From positions 992,001-1,056,000 of the forward strand of contig JAXDDX010000052.1 of NCBI GenBank assembly GCA_034670405.1: a stretch of 64,000 bases of DNA, in the 5' to 3' direction. The DNA comes from Hoplostethus atlanticus. Taxonomy: Eukaryota > Chordata > Actinopteri > Trachichthyiformes > Trachichthyidae. How positions within the stretch are numbered: position 1 is the stretch's first letter; each line of letters begins with the position of its first letter. Positions 33,601-44,900 of this stretch are shown one piece after another. The notes beneath the pieces are model-generated. The model worked only from the letters and a program-made list of their open reading frames with translations. It was not told the origin of the DNA and searched no databases. A program made the position numbers and the translations under genes.

Positions 33601-36600
33601 CCACTCCACTTTCATCCCCTTTGCCCAATTAGATATATAAGCATATCTTCGATGCAGTAGTTCTGCTGACATGGCAGCCCATTATATTCTCTGGAGCAGA
33701 AACATGTCTCCCTCCCCACACTCTCTTTATCTTTGTTACATGTTGTGATGAAAGCTTTGAGGATGTGTACTGATGTGCTTGTACATGGCTGTGTCTTGTC
33801 ACCACAGCAGGCCAACGAGGCCCTTCATCACCAGCACCAAGTGGCCGGGAACAGCCTTCTGCCTCTCCTCAACTCTGGAACAGAGCCACCTGATCAGAAA
33901 CCGGTGCTTCCCATCCCCTTGGACCAGAAGCCCCCAGTCAGCGCCGCCGAGCTCCTTAAAGACAATGTTGCCAGTGGGACCGGAGGTGGAGGAGGGCCTC
34001 CTGTTGCCGTGGTCAAGAAGGAGCCCAAATCCAAGACGCCGTTCATCTGTGGCTACTGCAACAAGGCCTTCCGGGACAGCTACCACCTGCGGCGGCACGA
34101 GTCCTGCCACACTGGCATCAAGATGGTGTCGCGGCCCAAAAAGACACAAACGGCCCCCACCATGGTGCCGCTCATCTCCACTGTACCACGGGAGAACAGT
34201 GGTAACCCCTCGTACATCTCAACTGTAGCCGGCATCCTGACTACAGCCACCACCTCCACGTCCACGGGCACTAGCATTATGACCCCCATGCAGCACCAAC
34301 AGCAGCAGAGCATCCCTAAGAAGCCCCCCAAGCCAGTGAAAAAGAATCATGGCTGCGACATGTGTGGTAAGGCCTTCCGTGACGTCTACCACCTCAACCG
34401 CCACAAGCTGTCGCACTCTGATGAGAAGCCGTTTGAGTGTCCGATCTGCCAGCAGAGGTTCAAGAGGAAGGATCGCATGACGTACCATGTCCGCTCCCAC
34501 GACGGCGGCGTTCACAAGCCTTATATCTGCTCGGTCTGCGGGAAAGGTTTTTCCAGGTATTTAGAGATATTTTCTGAATGTTTTATTATTTTTTTTGTTG
34601 TACATGAATATTTCCATCTTTACTGACTTAAATAGCCCACCATTTGCTTTAAATCACTGTTTTCATCTCCAAAATGGCTCCAAAATGATCATTCATTCAA
34701 GAAGAGAAACAAGATGAATTTGTGAAACAACTTCACTTAACATACTTTCATTTTCAAGCATTTCAGTGGATTTTTTCCCCCCCCACCCAAAGTGCAGCTA
34801 CTAAATGGATAATGGCTTTGCTCTGACATTCAGATATTTGCTTTAATAGGAGTTTACAAAGCAGACCTAAGTCTTTAATGTTTTAAGCCTTTATTATGAT
34901 CGGGACTAGGTTGCACTGTAACTAAGATTTGATAGACAATTTAGATGTCTCTTATCCATGTTGCTCCAAGCAGGCCATACAGTTTCAGGAGTGGCTCATG
35001 GCATGTAAGCAGTAACTGTTGTCTATGTAGAGCTGTGTGTTTGTCACATATACATTTGATGTCTGACCACCACCACCACCAGGGAAAACTGCTCTGGACA
35101 GGTGCCACTGCCAGGGCCAGACGACGTTGGTCTCCAGAAGCAGCCCTGCTCACAGTGCTAGTGTTTTGACTGACTGGTCTGATTTACCTTCTCCATGGAT
35201 TGTAGCCCCCATTTGTTGCCCCTTTGCCTCCCATTCCTTCATAGAGATCTTTAAAAGACTGTGTTGCTGCAACAGAGAAGATTGTCTCATCCCCACAAAT
35301 TGAGACTCCGTAGATTCACCATATATGCTTAAATTAAATTCTGGTGTCAGGTATGGACACGTCTCTGCCCACAGGAAGTGGCAAATCCAAATCCAACAGT
35401 GTCTGCTAAACAGCGGCGAGTGAGCGCTCCAATCAGAAAAAGCTAGATCTTTTGCCTCCCTTGTCCCTTTTATTATCCTTTGGTATAAAGCATCAGAGAC
35501 CGGCTGGGGTGAGTGCGCTGTGTGCAGTGTACTGACGTCATGTTGCGTGATTTCTGGGTATTGGTGTTCAAAAATAATTCAAACTGTTACCTCTCACTGC
35601 CATTTGGAGCCGCCAACGTGCAGGGTTGCCTAGTGTAGCTTTAACTTTGAAGTAAACAGCACAGTAGTTCACTGAGAAAGCGTGCGTTCAAAGGACATCA
35701 CCTGGTTCTTATTAATGTATAACTTTGCGGACAAAAGCCCTTACACTTGTGTTCCAGTAACTGCGGCATTTTCAGGATTGGTAGTTTTTGAAAGAGGTTT
35801 TCCGTTGCGTCTTAATTGAAACAAGGAACCGTGAGTGGGAGGGGGATGTGAGCTTTTCAGCTCCACTGCACTTGTGAGAAGATGGGATTGGGTGCCTGCT
35901 TGCCATCGTGAAAAGCCCCGGCAGTGTGAAACGGCCTTCTTACAGATACTTTGCGCCACCCTCTTCTCTTTTGTTGGAGGGAAAAATCTCTGGCATGTCC
36001 ATTTGGGCTCGGTGCAGTCAGCCAAAACAGAACTGACAACTTCTGTTGTGCTAAGATGTCTCAGCATGTAGTCCAGCATCATGGAGAGCAGACATATGAT
36101 TTTATTTAATATGATGGAATTGAGTTGAGTGTCTGTATTTAAGATAATGGAATTTTTTTTGGAATGGAGTCTGAAAGTCTAAATTTAGACGGGACCAAAA
36201 TCAGCCGTTTCAGAAATCGCCTGCTGCCCAAAATATTAAATGTTAAATTAAAAAATTAAATACATTAAATGTTGTTGCTAAGAGTTAACTAGCTCAAACG
36301 ATTTCTGGGAATGGATTCGATTGTGCGCTTTATTTAGGTGCCATTTTCTTTTTATTAGAAATGAAACTATGAAATGAAACTATGATAAAATACAAATTAA
36401 ATTTCATACATGCTATATTACTGAAAATTTTACCATGGACAGCACACAAACGACTGCATTAAACTGTTGATTAGAATAGACATACAATGATAAAAAACTT
36501 TTGTTTGGTGTGATTAGATTATTTGCATGAAGAGATTCCCTTCCCCTTTCTGTTTCTCACAGCCCTATTTTTGAGCTTGCAAACAATAATGTTGGTCTTT

Positions 36601-39600
36601 TATGTTAGAGTGAAATTCTACTACTATTTCCCAAGCTGAAAATCTTCCATTTTCGTCTCTCTCCCTCTCACCTTGTAGGCCTGACCACCTAAGCTGTCAC
36701 GTCAAGCATGTTCATTCCTCAGAGAGGCCATTCAAGTGCCAAGTAACGGTAAGAAGCCTGACCCAGAACCTCCTCCTTTTTAATTGCATTTTAGTCACAT
36801 GTTCAGTTTAAGTTCGAAGACTTGTCGTCATCATCCATAAGTCCAGCAGGAACGTTATTCAGACCTCAAACATAACATTTTTAATTGGGAGAACTAGTTA
36901 AAAGCCTAAATTGGGAGCTTTGGAACCAAGTAAAAGCCTCATTTTCAAGTTTTGGGTAAATTGATGACGATTGTTGAAGATAGACGTGATGATAGAATGA
37001 TAAAATATAATCTCTATATATGGGGAATAAAGCTGTTTTCATCTTAACCTAATCTTCACCATAGCCCAAAATACAAAGACCAAGAGTTCTTCACTCAATT
37101 TAAACATAAAAATGGTTTGGTTTTCAGTGTGGGTGTGTGGGTGTGGGTGTGGGTGTGTGGGTGTGGTTGTGTGTAAAGAATAAATGCCAATGGCCACCGG
37201 TTGTCTGTCTCAGGCCTGTACCTCGGCCTTCGCCACCAAAGACCGCCTGCGCTCCCATATGATCAGGCATGAAGGCAAAGTGACCTGCAACATCTGTGGC
37301 AAGATGCTGAGCGCTGCCTACATCACCAGTCACCTCAAGACGCACGGCCAGGCTAGCTTCAACAGCCCATGTAATAATAAAGGTAGGCCACACGTCTCGT
37401 TTGAACACTCCCTCCCTCCGTTGCTTCTCTGTTTTACTTAGCACATTTTCTTTTCATCTTCAGCTCTTACCTCCTTCTTGCCCCGACCAGCCTTCACTTC
37501 CGTCTTAACATGAGGTTATATAGTAGGCTTCAACCAGTATGGATTGTTGACTCAATATCTTTAAATCTGACTATTTTCATTCCAAGAAATTACAAGTATT
37601 CAGAGTTTCCTCCAGAATGTTGTCATTGGCAGGGCGGAAAAGCCTCTGAAACAGCATTTAGATCATGGGACACTAAAACTCTGCATTGAAATCCAGGGTG
37701 GTAATATTAATAAAACATATTCATGCATACTTGTGTGGAATCTGATCAAAATGTCATTAGTCAGTTCAGAGTAAGGGCTTCCCATAAACATCTAGTGTAG
37801 TATTGATCAATTCTACAATACACATGTAATCAATCAAACTGACCGGATGTTCAGACTTCAGTCAGGGGCAGACTACCATATAGTTTGTCATTGCTTTCAT
37901 TGCTCAAGAATAGTTTGCCAGACTTCTTTTACCATCTCACTCACCAACTAAGTCACAGGAAATGAGTCAGTGTAGCATTAGCCACCAAGAAGCAGGCTAC
38001 CTTTAGACGGGATTGCTTGGGTCAGAGAGTGACAGAGTTGAATGGTCTTTAAAGGAAGGTTACACCGGGAGGGTTAACAGACATACATAGGCTTAACCAT
38101 GCCTATATGTTCCATAACGGCCTGGATTGTGCACCAGTGTTTTTAGAAACTGGGAGACCATTCCAGCTCACTGGAATGGTTTAGATACTGTGGTTCTGAT
38201 TCACTTTTGATTGTGCTGTGAGGGCAATTTGCGCAATTATTTGAGCCTGAATTGCTTGCTCTAAGGCCCAGTTTGTCGAAAAAAAGGACATCCCATGTAG
38301 AGCCCGACCGATGCCAGATTTTTCGTCCGATGCTGATCCCGATTTAGGAGAGTCCTAGCCCACCGATTACCGATGTTTTGACCGATATTTTGTCAAAAAG
38401 TGCAAAATTTTCAAATCAATTTGAAAAACTTATATTTTATTACATTTTCTATATTTGAGAACATTGAACTTATAAGCAAACAAATAAATAAAAATAAACA
38501 CAGAAAGAACTTTTTGATAGATAAAAAATGTAAAAGATTATATTAAATTAAATCTATTAATATATCAATTACAATGTTCAAACAGACAAGTAAAGGATAA
38601 ATAATCAATGTTTTTTTGTTTATTATACTTATTTAAAAATCTGTACACATCGGTTGTATAACTACCGATCCCGATGTCGTCAAAAAATGGCCGATATATC
38701 GGTCGGGCTCTAATCCCATGTATTTCAATGAGACCTATGCTCTGACAGATGACACGGATTGACTGACAGAGCAGAGGTAAACGAACTTCATCAGCCAATT
38801 TGCACAGAGGCAGACTTTTGAGTGGGTTCTGCAATAGGGAACTGAAGCAAAATTGGGTACTTTATAAGGTAGTCAATGAATAAATATCATTCTACGGCAT
38901 ATTTCAGAATCTGAACTGTACTACAGGGGGAAAAATGGAGGAACTGCTTATCACCGCGGTCTGTCTTTACAGAACTGTATCTCTAGAAGGTCTCTTAAAA
39001 TGGATAAAGATATTCACTGGGGAGCTATTTGCATGGCGGGTGGTGAGCACTCAAACTGGCCTTGCAGGTTTGTTTTTACTAGTTCGTTCTTACAACGCAA
39101 CACTAAGATGTGCAAATCAAGTTGCAGTGCAAACTCGAGAATCACCCGTTACAATTGCAAATAGCTTCAGCTGTAAGACTAATCCACCCAGGCTGGCACC
39201 CTTGTGCCCTAAAGCCCACTTATAATTGGAGCGTTCTCAGATTTTGTAAACTTTTTTTATTTTTTTTCCTCCAACAATATATTTATGGGTATTTAAAGTC
39301 AAATTTATTTCTATAGCCCTTTATCACAAATAAGCCTCAAAGGAGTTTACAGGCCTAACTAGGAAACAGGCTGATAGACAATCAGGTATATGATAATCAG
39401 TTATCAATCAATTATGACACATAAGATGTTTACAGAATATGATCAGAACAAAAGCACATGAAAACAGTAACGGTTTGAAGAGGACTGAAAGGATTTAACA
39501 GAGACGAGGACATAGCGAGCTAATCGGTAGCCTAACCTGACCGGCACCACCAGCTTATGAAGACAAGGAAAAGCTCCCAGAATATGGTTGAATATGTCAT

Positions 39601-41922
39601 CCATGTTGTTATCCATGTTGTCATCTATTATATTTTCGACAGTGGCATTCCTCTCTGCAGCCATATTTACTTCAGCTTTTGAAAATAGCTAACTGTTGCT
39701 GAAGCCATTTTTCTTTTTTTAAATCAGCAAGCTAAGATGCAGGACATGATTTTGACATAGCAAAGCCTGAAACCCAAACATAAGGAAAATAAAAATATCT
39801 GATCAGAGTTGGTTTTCAATCAGAAGCACTGACACTCCTATGTTCACCCAACAACCTACTAAATTTGATGTATGTTGTTTTGGTGTGTTGCCTTTGGTTA
39901 ATAGGCCTGCTCCTGGTGGCAGCTTTCAGTAGATGGCAATAGATGGCAATAGATGGCTGTCTCCATCTTAATCCCCAGGCTGCCAGGAACGGAATCCAGC
40001 CATGTGGCTTTTTAATAAGAAAAGAACAAGGCTAGGCATTATTTAATATCACCAGTCTCAATTGCTTTATCCTGGATGATTTAGTTGATCTTAGTTGTCC
40101 TATGTGTTTATTACAATTGCGTCTTAGCGTTTTCGCTAAGTCATTAGTATATGCTGACAGAAACAGATAGCCCAAGAGAGATCTGTTATGACAAGCTGCA
40201 TTCCAACATTAAAGAGCTTTGCACATTGAATACATCTGACACACGTTGTAAATTAGTATATTAATAGAAGCCACCCAAAGGTGCCATGCAATTTGACTGT
40301 GGATGTAGATTAAAAAATATCCATTCCATTGATGGTGCTGATTGGTCTCAGTGTTTGTTGTTTCTTGTATCTTGGAGTCATGCTTTCAAGTCCCTACTTA
40401 AGAAACAAATGTGACGTTGACACTTTCAAGAAAATGCTTGCAGAGGGCAGGGGCATGAGTATTTCAGTCCTTGATGAGAGTGTAGATATGAATTTCTCTA
40501 ACTGTTGCTGTGTAGTAAAAATCGCTGAAACTTATTTGTGTATGTGCAGACAATCCTTTTGTCCCAATTCATGTGCCTCGTCAGTGATACGACTCGCCCC
40601 AGCGCCTCTTGGGAGTCGGATTCCAGTTGTCGCTGCGAAAGATAAAAAGAACAGTGTTTTTTGTTTTCCTCCCCACCCAACTGTTGAAGCTGATGCCCAG
40701 ATGGTGGCACTGCTGCCCTGTTCTCTTGTAACCCCCTATGTGTCTGTATTTCTGAATAGGCATAAGTGACTGGCAGTGGAACCACTCAGGGCCACGAAAA
40801 GGTAATCCAGTAGCTAGTAGCAGAATCCCCCAAACCTTTAAATTTGACTTGTACATATGCATAAAGCATAAGTGGCCAATTGTTCTCCATATTATGCCAT
40901 TGCATTCAAGTACAGAAGCCTTTCAATTCAATGAGGGCTGGTGCTTTAATTGAGCTTCTGTATTTACTGTTTTGCTGATGTGTGTAGTTTTGCTAATATG
41001 TAGTGGTAAGGGTTAAATTTCATGAAGCAGGATCAATGTATTAATCAGATAACGAAACCTGAGAAATAGCTGTAATTAATAGTGTTTGAAAAAGCTACAA
41101 CCTAAACCGCAACCCCTAGGCCTACACAAGTCTTGAAATGTCAATGGCCTGTAATGATGGTGTGTTAATGATTAAAGTTGCTGTTTTGAATTGGAATAAA
41201 TCCAGAATATTGAGGAAGGTTAGCTGGTTAGTCTGTTGATCCTGCTTTTTGAATTTACCCCTCAGGTGAGTTGACGGTAGGAGAGATTTTAAATAACTCC
41301 TTCCAAGTCCTAATTGACAACTCTCGCATCCAAGGTAGGTTTCTTTACCAGTACTACCACAGTTGACATGATGTATTAATGTTGCATTGACCTTTTCAGT
41401 GACCCAGCTAAGAAACCAAAACCAAAGAAGCCGAGTGGGATGTTGGCTTTCCTTGTTTAGGAGGGGTGGTACATTCATACAAGGACTCCCGGCTTTGAAA
41501 TTCACTGTCGTAATTCTATTCTCTTGTTTTTTTTCTTCTTCTTCTTTGAAAACCCAGATGCCAACAGTGTGCACAATTCGGCCTCCGTGACGCCGGTCAC
41601 CAACTCGGCGGCCATCACTTCGGCCGTGAACCGCGGCGGCAACACCAGCAACCCGGTCACCATAGCCGCCCAGATGAACATCACCACCAGTACGGTCAAC
41701 ATCACCTCGCCGGTCAACCTGCAGCACCCGGTCACCATCACTGGCCCCGTAAACCTAGCCTCAGTCAACATCCCCACGACGGCGCACATGAATATCGCCC
41801 ACCCGGTGGCCATCACCACCCCCATGCCCATGAATATAACCGGGCCACTCAACATTGCCATGAGGCCCATGGAGAGCATGCCTTTTCTATCCCAAGTCCT
41901 GCCTTCCTCCCCTCCTTGGTAG
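27636..41922 (+). CDS. vezf1: Vezf1 (vascular endothelial zinc finger 1), six coding exons, 483 residues
   Basis: Vezf1 is a nuclear C2H2 zinc-finger transcription factor that binds G-rich DNA and acts in endothelial gene control. Six coding exons (27636-27668, 33811-34556, 36679-36748, 37214-37382, 41266-41334, 41558-41922) join in frame to 1452 nt, 484 codons including stop. Residues 1-11 are MEPSWSTFLFQ. Zinc fingers lie at about 89-111, 191-213, 219-241, 249-271 and onward across exons 3 and 4; the last is CNICGKMLSAAYITSHLKTH. The C-terminus consists of repeated NITSPVN-like units and ends MRPMESMPFLSQVLPSSPPW, close to mammalian VEZF1. The polyglutamine stretch and the following acidic/basic segment of mammalian VEZF1 were not found; a 69-nt exon 5 stands there instead. 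The paralogue (a or b) is not determined. Confidence 0.92.
27669..33810 (+). other. vezf1: vezf1 intron 1
   Basis: About 6.1 kb from donor GTAAGT to the acceptor before 33811. It contains an ordinary mix of AT-rich sequence, a short (TA)n run near 29793-29810, and the non-coding segment 28494-28914 that is related to 52388-52800. Open frames in this stretch are not recognisable and I regard them as chance. Confidence 0.75.
28494..28914. repeat. diverged non-coding duplicate, copy 1
   Basis: Collinear matches with 52388-52800: TTTAATGTGG plus TTATCGGCAAA; CTCTTCAATTCG; CCAAAATACACCATA; GGCGGTAGCGA; GTGAACCA; TATGCCGGATTTAC; ACCTTTTCCGA; TATAAAATTGCTAGATTT; and AACGCTT. The sequence between blocks has drifted. 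No coding potential is seen. Confidence 0.7.
33808..34556 (+). CDS. vezf1: vezf1 coding exon 2
   Basis: Encodes ANEALHHQHQVAGNSLLPLL onward, three complete zinc fingers (FICGYCNKAFRDSYHLRRH; HGCDMCGKAFRDVYHLNRH; FECPICQQRFKRKDRMTYH) and the first part of a fourth. The acceptor is CACAGCAG: both AGs could be used, giving exon starts at 33808 or 33811. The second matches mammalian VEZF1 in length. The donor is TCCAG|GTATTT at 34557, splitting an Arg codon (phase 2). An open frame continues past the donor to 34626 but that is intron. Confidence 0.93.
34557..36678 (+). other. vezf1: vezf1 intron 2
   Basis: GT at 34557-34558 to AG at 36677-36678 (CTCACCTTGTAG). No gene or recognisable transposon was seen in it. 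Confidence 0.85.
36679..36748 (+). CDS. vezf1: vezf1 coding exon 3 with tandem donors
   Basis: Starts with the G that finishes the split Arg codon, then PDHLSCHVKHVHSSERPFKC. Two donors can end it. The downstream donor ACG|GTAAGA at 36749 is strong and adds Val-Thr. The upstream donor CAA|GTAACG at 36743 is weaker but gives Cys-Gln then Ala-Cys from exon 4. The upstream choice restores the C-X2-C spacing seen in mammalian VEZF1 finger 5; the downstream choice makes C-X4-C. Confidence 0.85.
36749..37213 (+). other. vezf1: vezf1 intron 3
   Basis: Ends with a GT/GGGTGTG-rich stretch (37126-37165) just before the polypyrimidine acceptor TGTCTGTCTCAG. The (GGGTGT)n run lies close to the branch-point region. 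No gene is seen within it. Confidence 0.85.
37214..37382 (+). CDS. vezf1: vezf1 coding exon 4
   Basis: Encodes ACTSAFATKDRLRSHMIRHE, the remainder of finger 5, and the finger-6 segment VTCNICGKMLSAAYITSHLK, then ASFNSPCNNK. Donor AAAG|GTAGGC leaves phase 1. The conserved zinc-finger sequences leave no doubt about identity. Confidence 0.93.
37383..41265 (+). other. vezf1: vezf1 intron 4
   Basis: About 3.9 kb, containing the hAT MITE at 38298-38712 and a LINE-tail-like stretch at 39299-39360. In mammals this interval also holds a polyglutamine-encoding exon; I searched this intron for CAG-rich or TGGGARGARGC-like sequence and saw none. Confidence 0.7.
38298..38712. mobile_element. hAT-type MITE, 415 bp
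   Basis: Termini TAGAGCCCGACCGATG and ...CCGATATATCGGTCGGGCTCTA are inverted repeats, flanked by the 8-bp duplication ATCCCATG at 38290-38297 and 38713-38720. No coding sequence is present. Eight-base duplication and TAGAG-type ends fit hAT elements. Confidence 0.9.
41266..41334 (+). CDS. vezf1: vezf1 coding exon 5 (69 nt)
   Basis: Good acceptor (TTTACCCCTCAG) and donor (CAAG|GTAGGT) border a 69-nt in-frame exon encoding ELTVGEILNNSFQVLIDNSRIQ split between phases 1 and 1. It has no stop and would be skippable without a frameshift. I do not recognise this peptide in mammalian VEZF1. It lies where the mammalian polyglutamine exon would be. Confidence 0.7.
41335..41557 (+). other. vezf1: vezf1 intron 5
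   Basis: Short intron from GTAGGT to an acceptor with a long T/C tract (TTTTTTTTCTTCTTCTTC, AAAACCCAG). No other feature is present. Confidence 0.85.
41558..41922 (+). CDS. vezf1: vezf1 coding exon 6 and stop
   Basis: Encodes the low-complexity C-terminal domain with repeated PVNI/ITSPVN-like units (VNITSPVNLQHPVTITGPVN, AHMNIAHPVAITTPM), and ends MRPMESMPFLSQVLPSSPPW with TAG at 41920-41922. The last block is nearly the same as in mammalian VEZF1, where the repeats of Pro-Val-Thr/Asn also occur. Confidence 0.95.
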
Positions 41923-44900
41923 AGCTTTTTGAGCCCCTGTAGCAACTGATAATGTAATTACTTCTCAAAATGTAATAAAATGCCCCTCTAAATGCATTGT
42001 AAATATAATAAAACCAGTTAATGTGGTTAATTCCCAGATGGAATAGCGTCACACTATCGCATTACCCAATGATTATTACTTAATATGGGGTGTACCGTAT
42101 TTTTGACTGGTGTAATAATATTTAGTTATTACTAGGATTTGACTAATATGGGTTTTGAAGGCCAATATTTTGTGCTGATACTCACTATCTTAAAATGTGA
42201 CCGGTTTCATACCAAATATTTTACGTACGTATATTATAAGTATTCAGTGTTTCCCCCATAATTTTCTCCTTCTCAGGCTGGAAAAGCCTCTGAAACGGCA
42301 TTTAGACCATCACAGGACTTATAATCTCCATTGAAATTAAGAATTAATTTACAAAAATCATTATTAAATGAATAAAATGTACAAAGAAAGTAAGACGCCA
42401 TTACAGGTTTTCCAGTTTTTATGTAGCTGCGGTCAAGGGCAATATTGACAAACCCATATATTAGTCTAAGCCTAGTTATTACGTATTATTGATTAATTAC
42501 TTTCATGGTACTCCTCATTGTACACTGTTATTACGCAATTGTTAAAAATAGGACACCCCTTTTATGAAGTAATAATCACCAGTTAATGTAATGTGACGTT
42601 ATTACATTATCCATTGTATTACATTAACAGGTTTTATTACATGTTTACATTTTGTAAAGTTATTATATTATCAGTTGCTATAGCCCCTTAAATAGTGTCC
42701 ACCCTATTAATTTCCTACCCCCCCCCCCGCCCCCCTCCAACTTTAGTAGTTTATGTTGTAGTTCTACAGATAGTAGAGGGCAAGCCAGCTCATTGCACAA
42801 GTGTTAGCAATGAACGCAACATGAGATGTGGAGTGGCGAGTCCATTTAGGTCCCTCTTTTTTTTCTGGTTCCTTTGTTTCTCTTCAGCCACTGAAGGACA
42901 GTGTCAGGCTAGTGAAAATGATTCATCAGCTGGAAGTCTGACCTTCAAACACGGGCGATGTGTGACAACTTGCTGTACCTTTTTAAGGCATTGGAAACAA
43001 AATCTAAAACAAGTGTGTTGCTGGTATTGTTCTTAAACGCTCCTCCTGGAGGTTTTGTTTTTATATTCTTTTTTTTTTTTTCTTCTAATTGTTATTTTAG
43101 CTTATCAGTATTTAATAGTTTTATGTATTTTAAAGTCGAAAAATACAACATAAGGGACAAAGGCTTCCGTTTCTGGGGAGGGTGAGTGATATTTTGGAAA
43201 CCAATATTTTTTGCTGATTGGGGGGAGATGGTGCAGAGGCCATTTGGATGTAACAAACCCTCCCCGTGTCTTGTCTCAATTTTAAAATTGCTGGAAAACA
43301 GTCACTCCTCACTGCTGGATACTGTATACTGTATGTTTTTCTGTGACTTTTGTTTTGGAATTTGTTTTATGTATTTAAATGAGGACATAACAGATCAAGG
43401 TACAGGAAAAAACAAGGAGGAAATGTCTTGTACTGAAAGCATGCCCCCCTTGGAAATGCCCTGAAAACGGCAGTATTATCAAAGGTCAAATAATTTTAAG
43501 TTTTGATTACTTTTTTATTTTTTTTTTGTAATGTAGAGGTCAAGAGAGCCACCTAGTGGCTTATACGACACTATGCTATGAAAGCGGTCCCAAAGTTAAC
43601 TTTTGTGATATGTTGGTTAGACGTTTTAGTTAGAATAATTTATCCCCCTTTGGTCTCTTACTGCAGGTATAGGATCCCTTCGCTGTCAGTCTCGACTCAG
43701 GAAGCTTACTGAGAAATAGTCTTTTTAAAAACCAAGTTCACCAATTTACACATTCTGACCCTTTCTTTGTAAATACGAAACACTATTTTATTGCCTTGAC
43801 CTGTCGGAGAGGGAAACCTAACTATCTGCCACAGGTTAGCAATGCAAGTACTTTATCACCACTGGTGTGGCCGTCCATCCCTGAGAGGAGAGAGAAGGAA
43901 ATGATCAGAGATAAGCGTAGTGTTCTCTGTAGATCTCACTAGGATAGCTCTGGGTGTTTTTTTTGTTTTTTTTTGTTCTGGCAGCTTTTTGTCTGGTCGT
44001 GATCAGATAGGAGGCTTTTTTTTTTCCTGCTGCTCAAAATCAAAGCTCAGATTTGAGCATCACTAGTAACGGAGCAAGAGCTCAGATGGCACAAGGAGTG
44101 TTTTCTCTTGTCCATTTTTAGAGAAAATTAGCGATTTCTTTGCTTTCTCTTAAGGAGGATGCCCACTCTGAAAAGGAGGATGTGGGTACTTTCTAGAGAG
44201 AACAGAGCACACAGTTTTATCATCTTGTCCAAGAGCTCTGCCTACATGGCGCCTGTTTTAAGGGCTATTTTTTGCTTTTGACGCAATGCAATGGCGCAGC
44301 TGAAGTTGAGAATATGGTCAACGCGGCCAGGGCCTACTGCGTCCAAACCATTGAACATAACTATTTAAAAAAAAAAAAAAGCATCCTATGTGATCACGGC
44401 CTAAAACTCTTCCTGTGCACAGGTTCCTAAACAATCATGGCGCTCCCCGGCTTTGTCCGGGAAGCAAACTGATTGCGAATGAAATGGAGAGCGGGGGGGC
44501 ATCGTCCAAATGCACCAGACAAAAGTCGTAGTTTCTAGATGTGAAGCCCGTTGTCAAGTTAAGGGCCTTTCTCACGGCGGGAACTCTGTGAAGCACTTGC
44601 AGCGAACTGTAGGATGTGCGCACTGTGTAAGAACGGTACTTAGCGGGGCATTTCAGTTTGGCGGAATGAGACAATGATGGGTGTTGGAAGATTTCTGGCC
44701 TTACGGTTCACCTGCCCACATCTGCATTTTGGCAGCCGAGGTGATTGAGGCCTTTTGATAGTATTGTATGCATGCCAACACTGTCCTTTCAAGGGAAGCG
44801 CTCAAACGTGGAACGGCATTATGATTTTGGAAGTGGATTCCCTTCCCGTCAGTTTTTTTTTTTTTTAATGTTGCATGTTGGACGACTGAGCTTGTCCAGA

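Noticed and set aside
33733..33807. vezf1 exon 2 extended upstream to 33733.
   Set aside because: The open frame continues by chance into intron. The conserved start lies after a CAG acceptor, and exon 1 supplies the true N-terminus.
40329..40769. 146-codon open frame within vezf1 intron 4.
   Set aside because: Composition and lack of any similarity suggest chance. It has no splice support.
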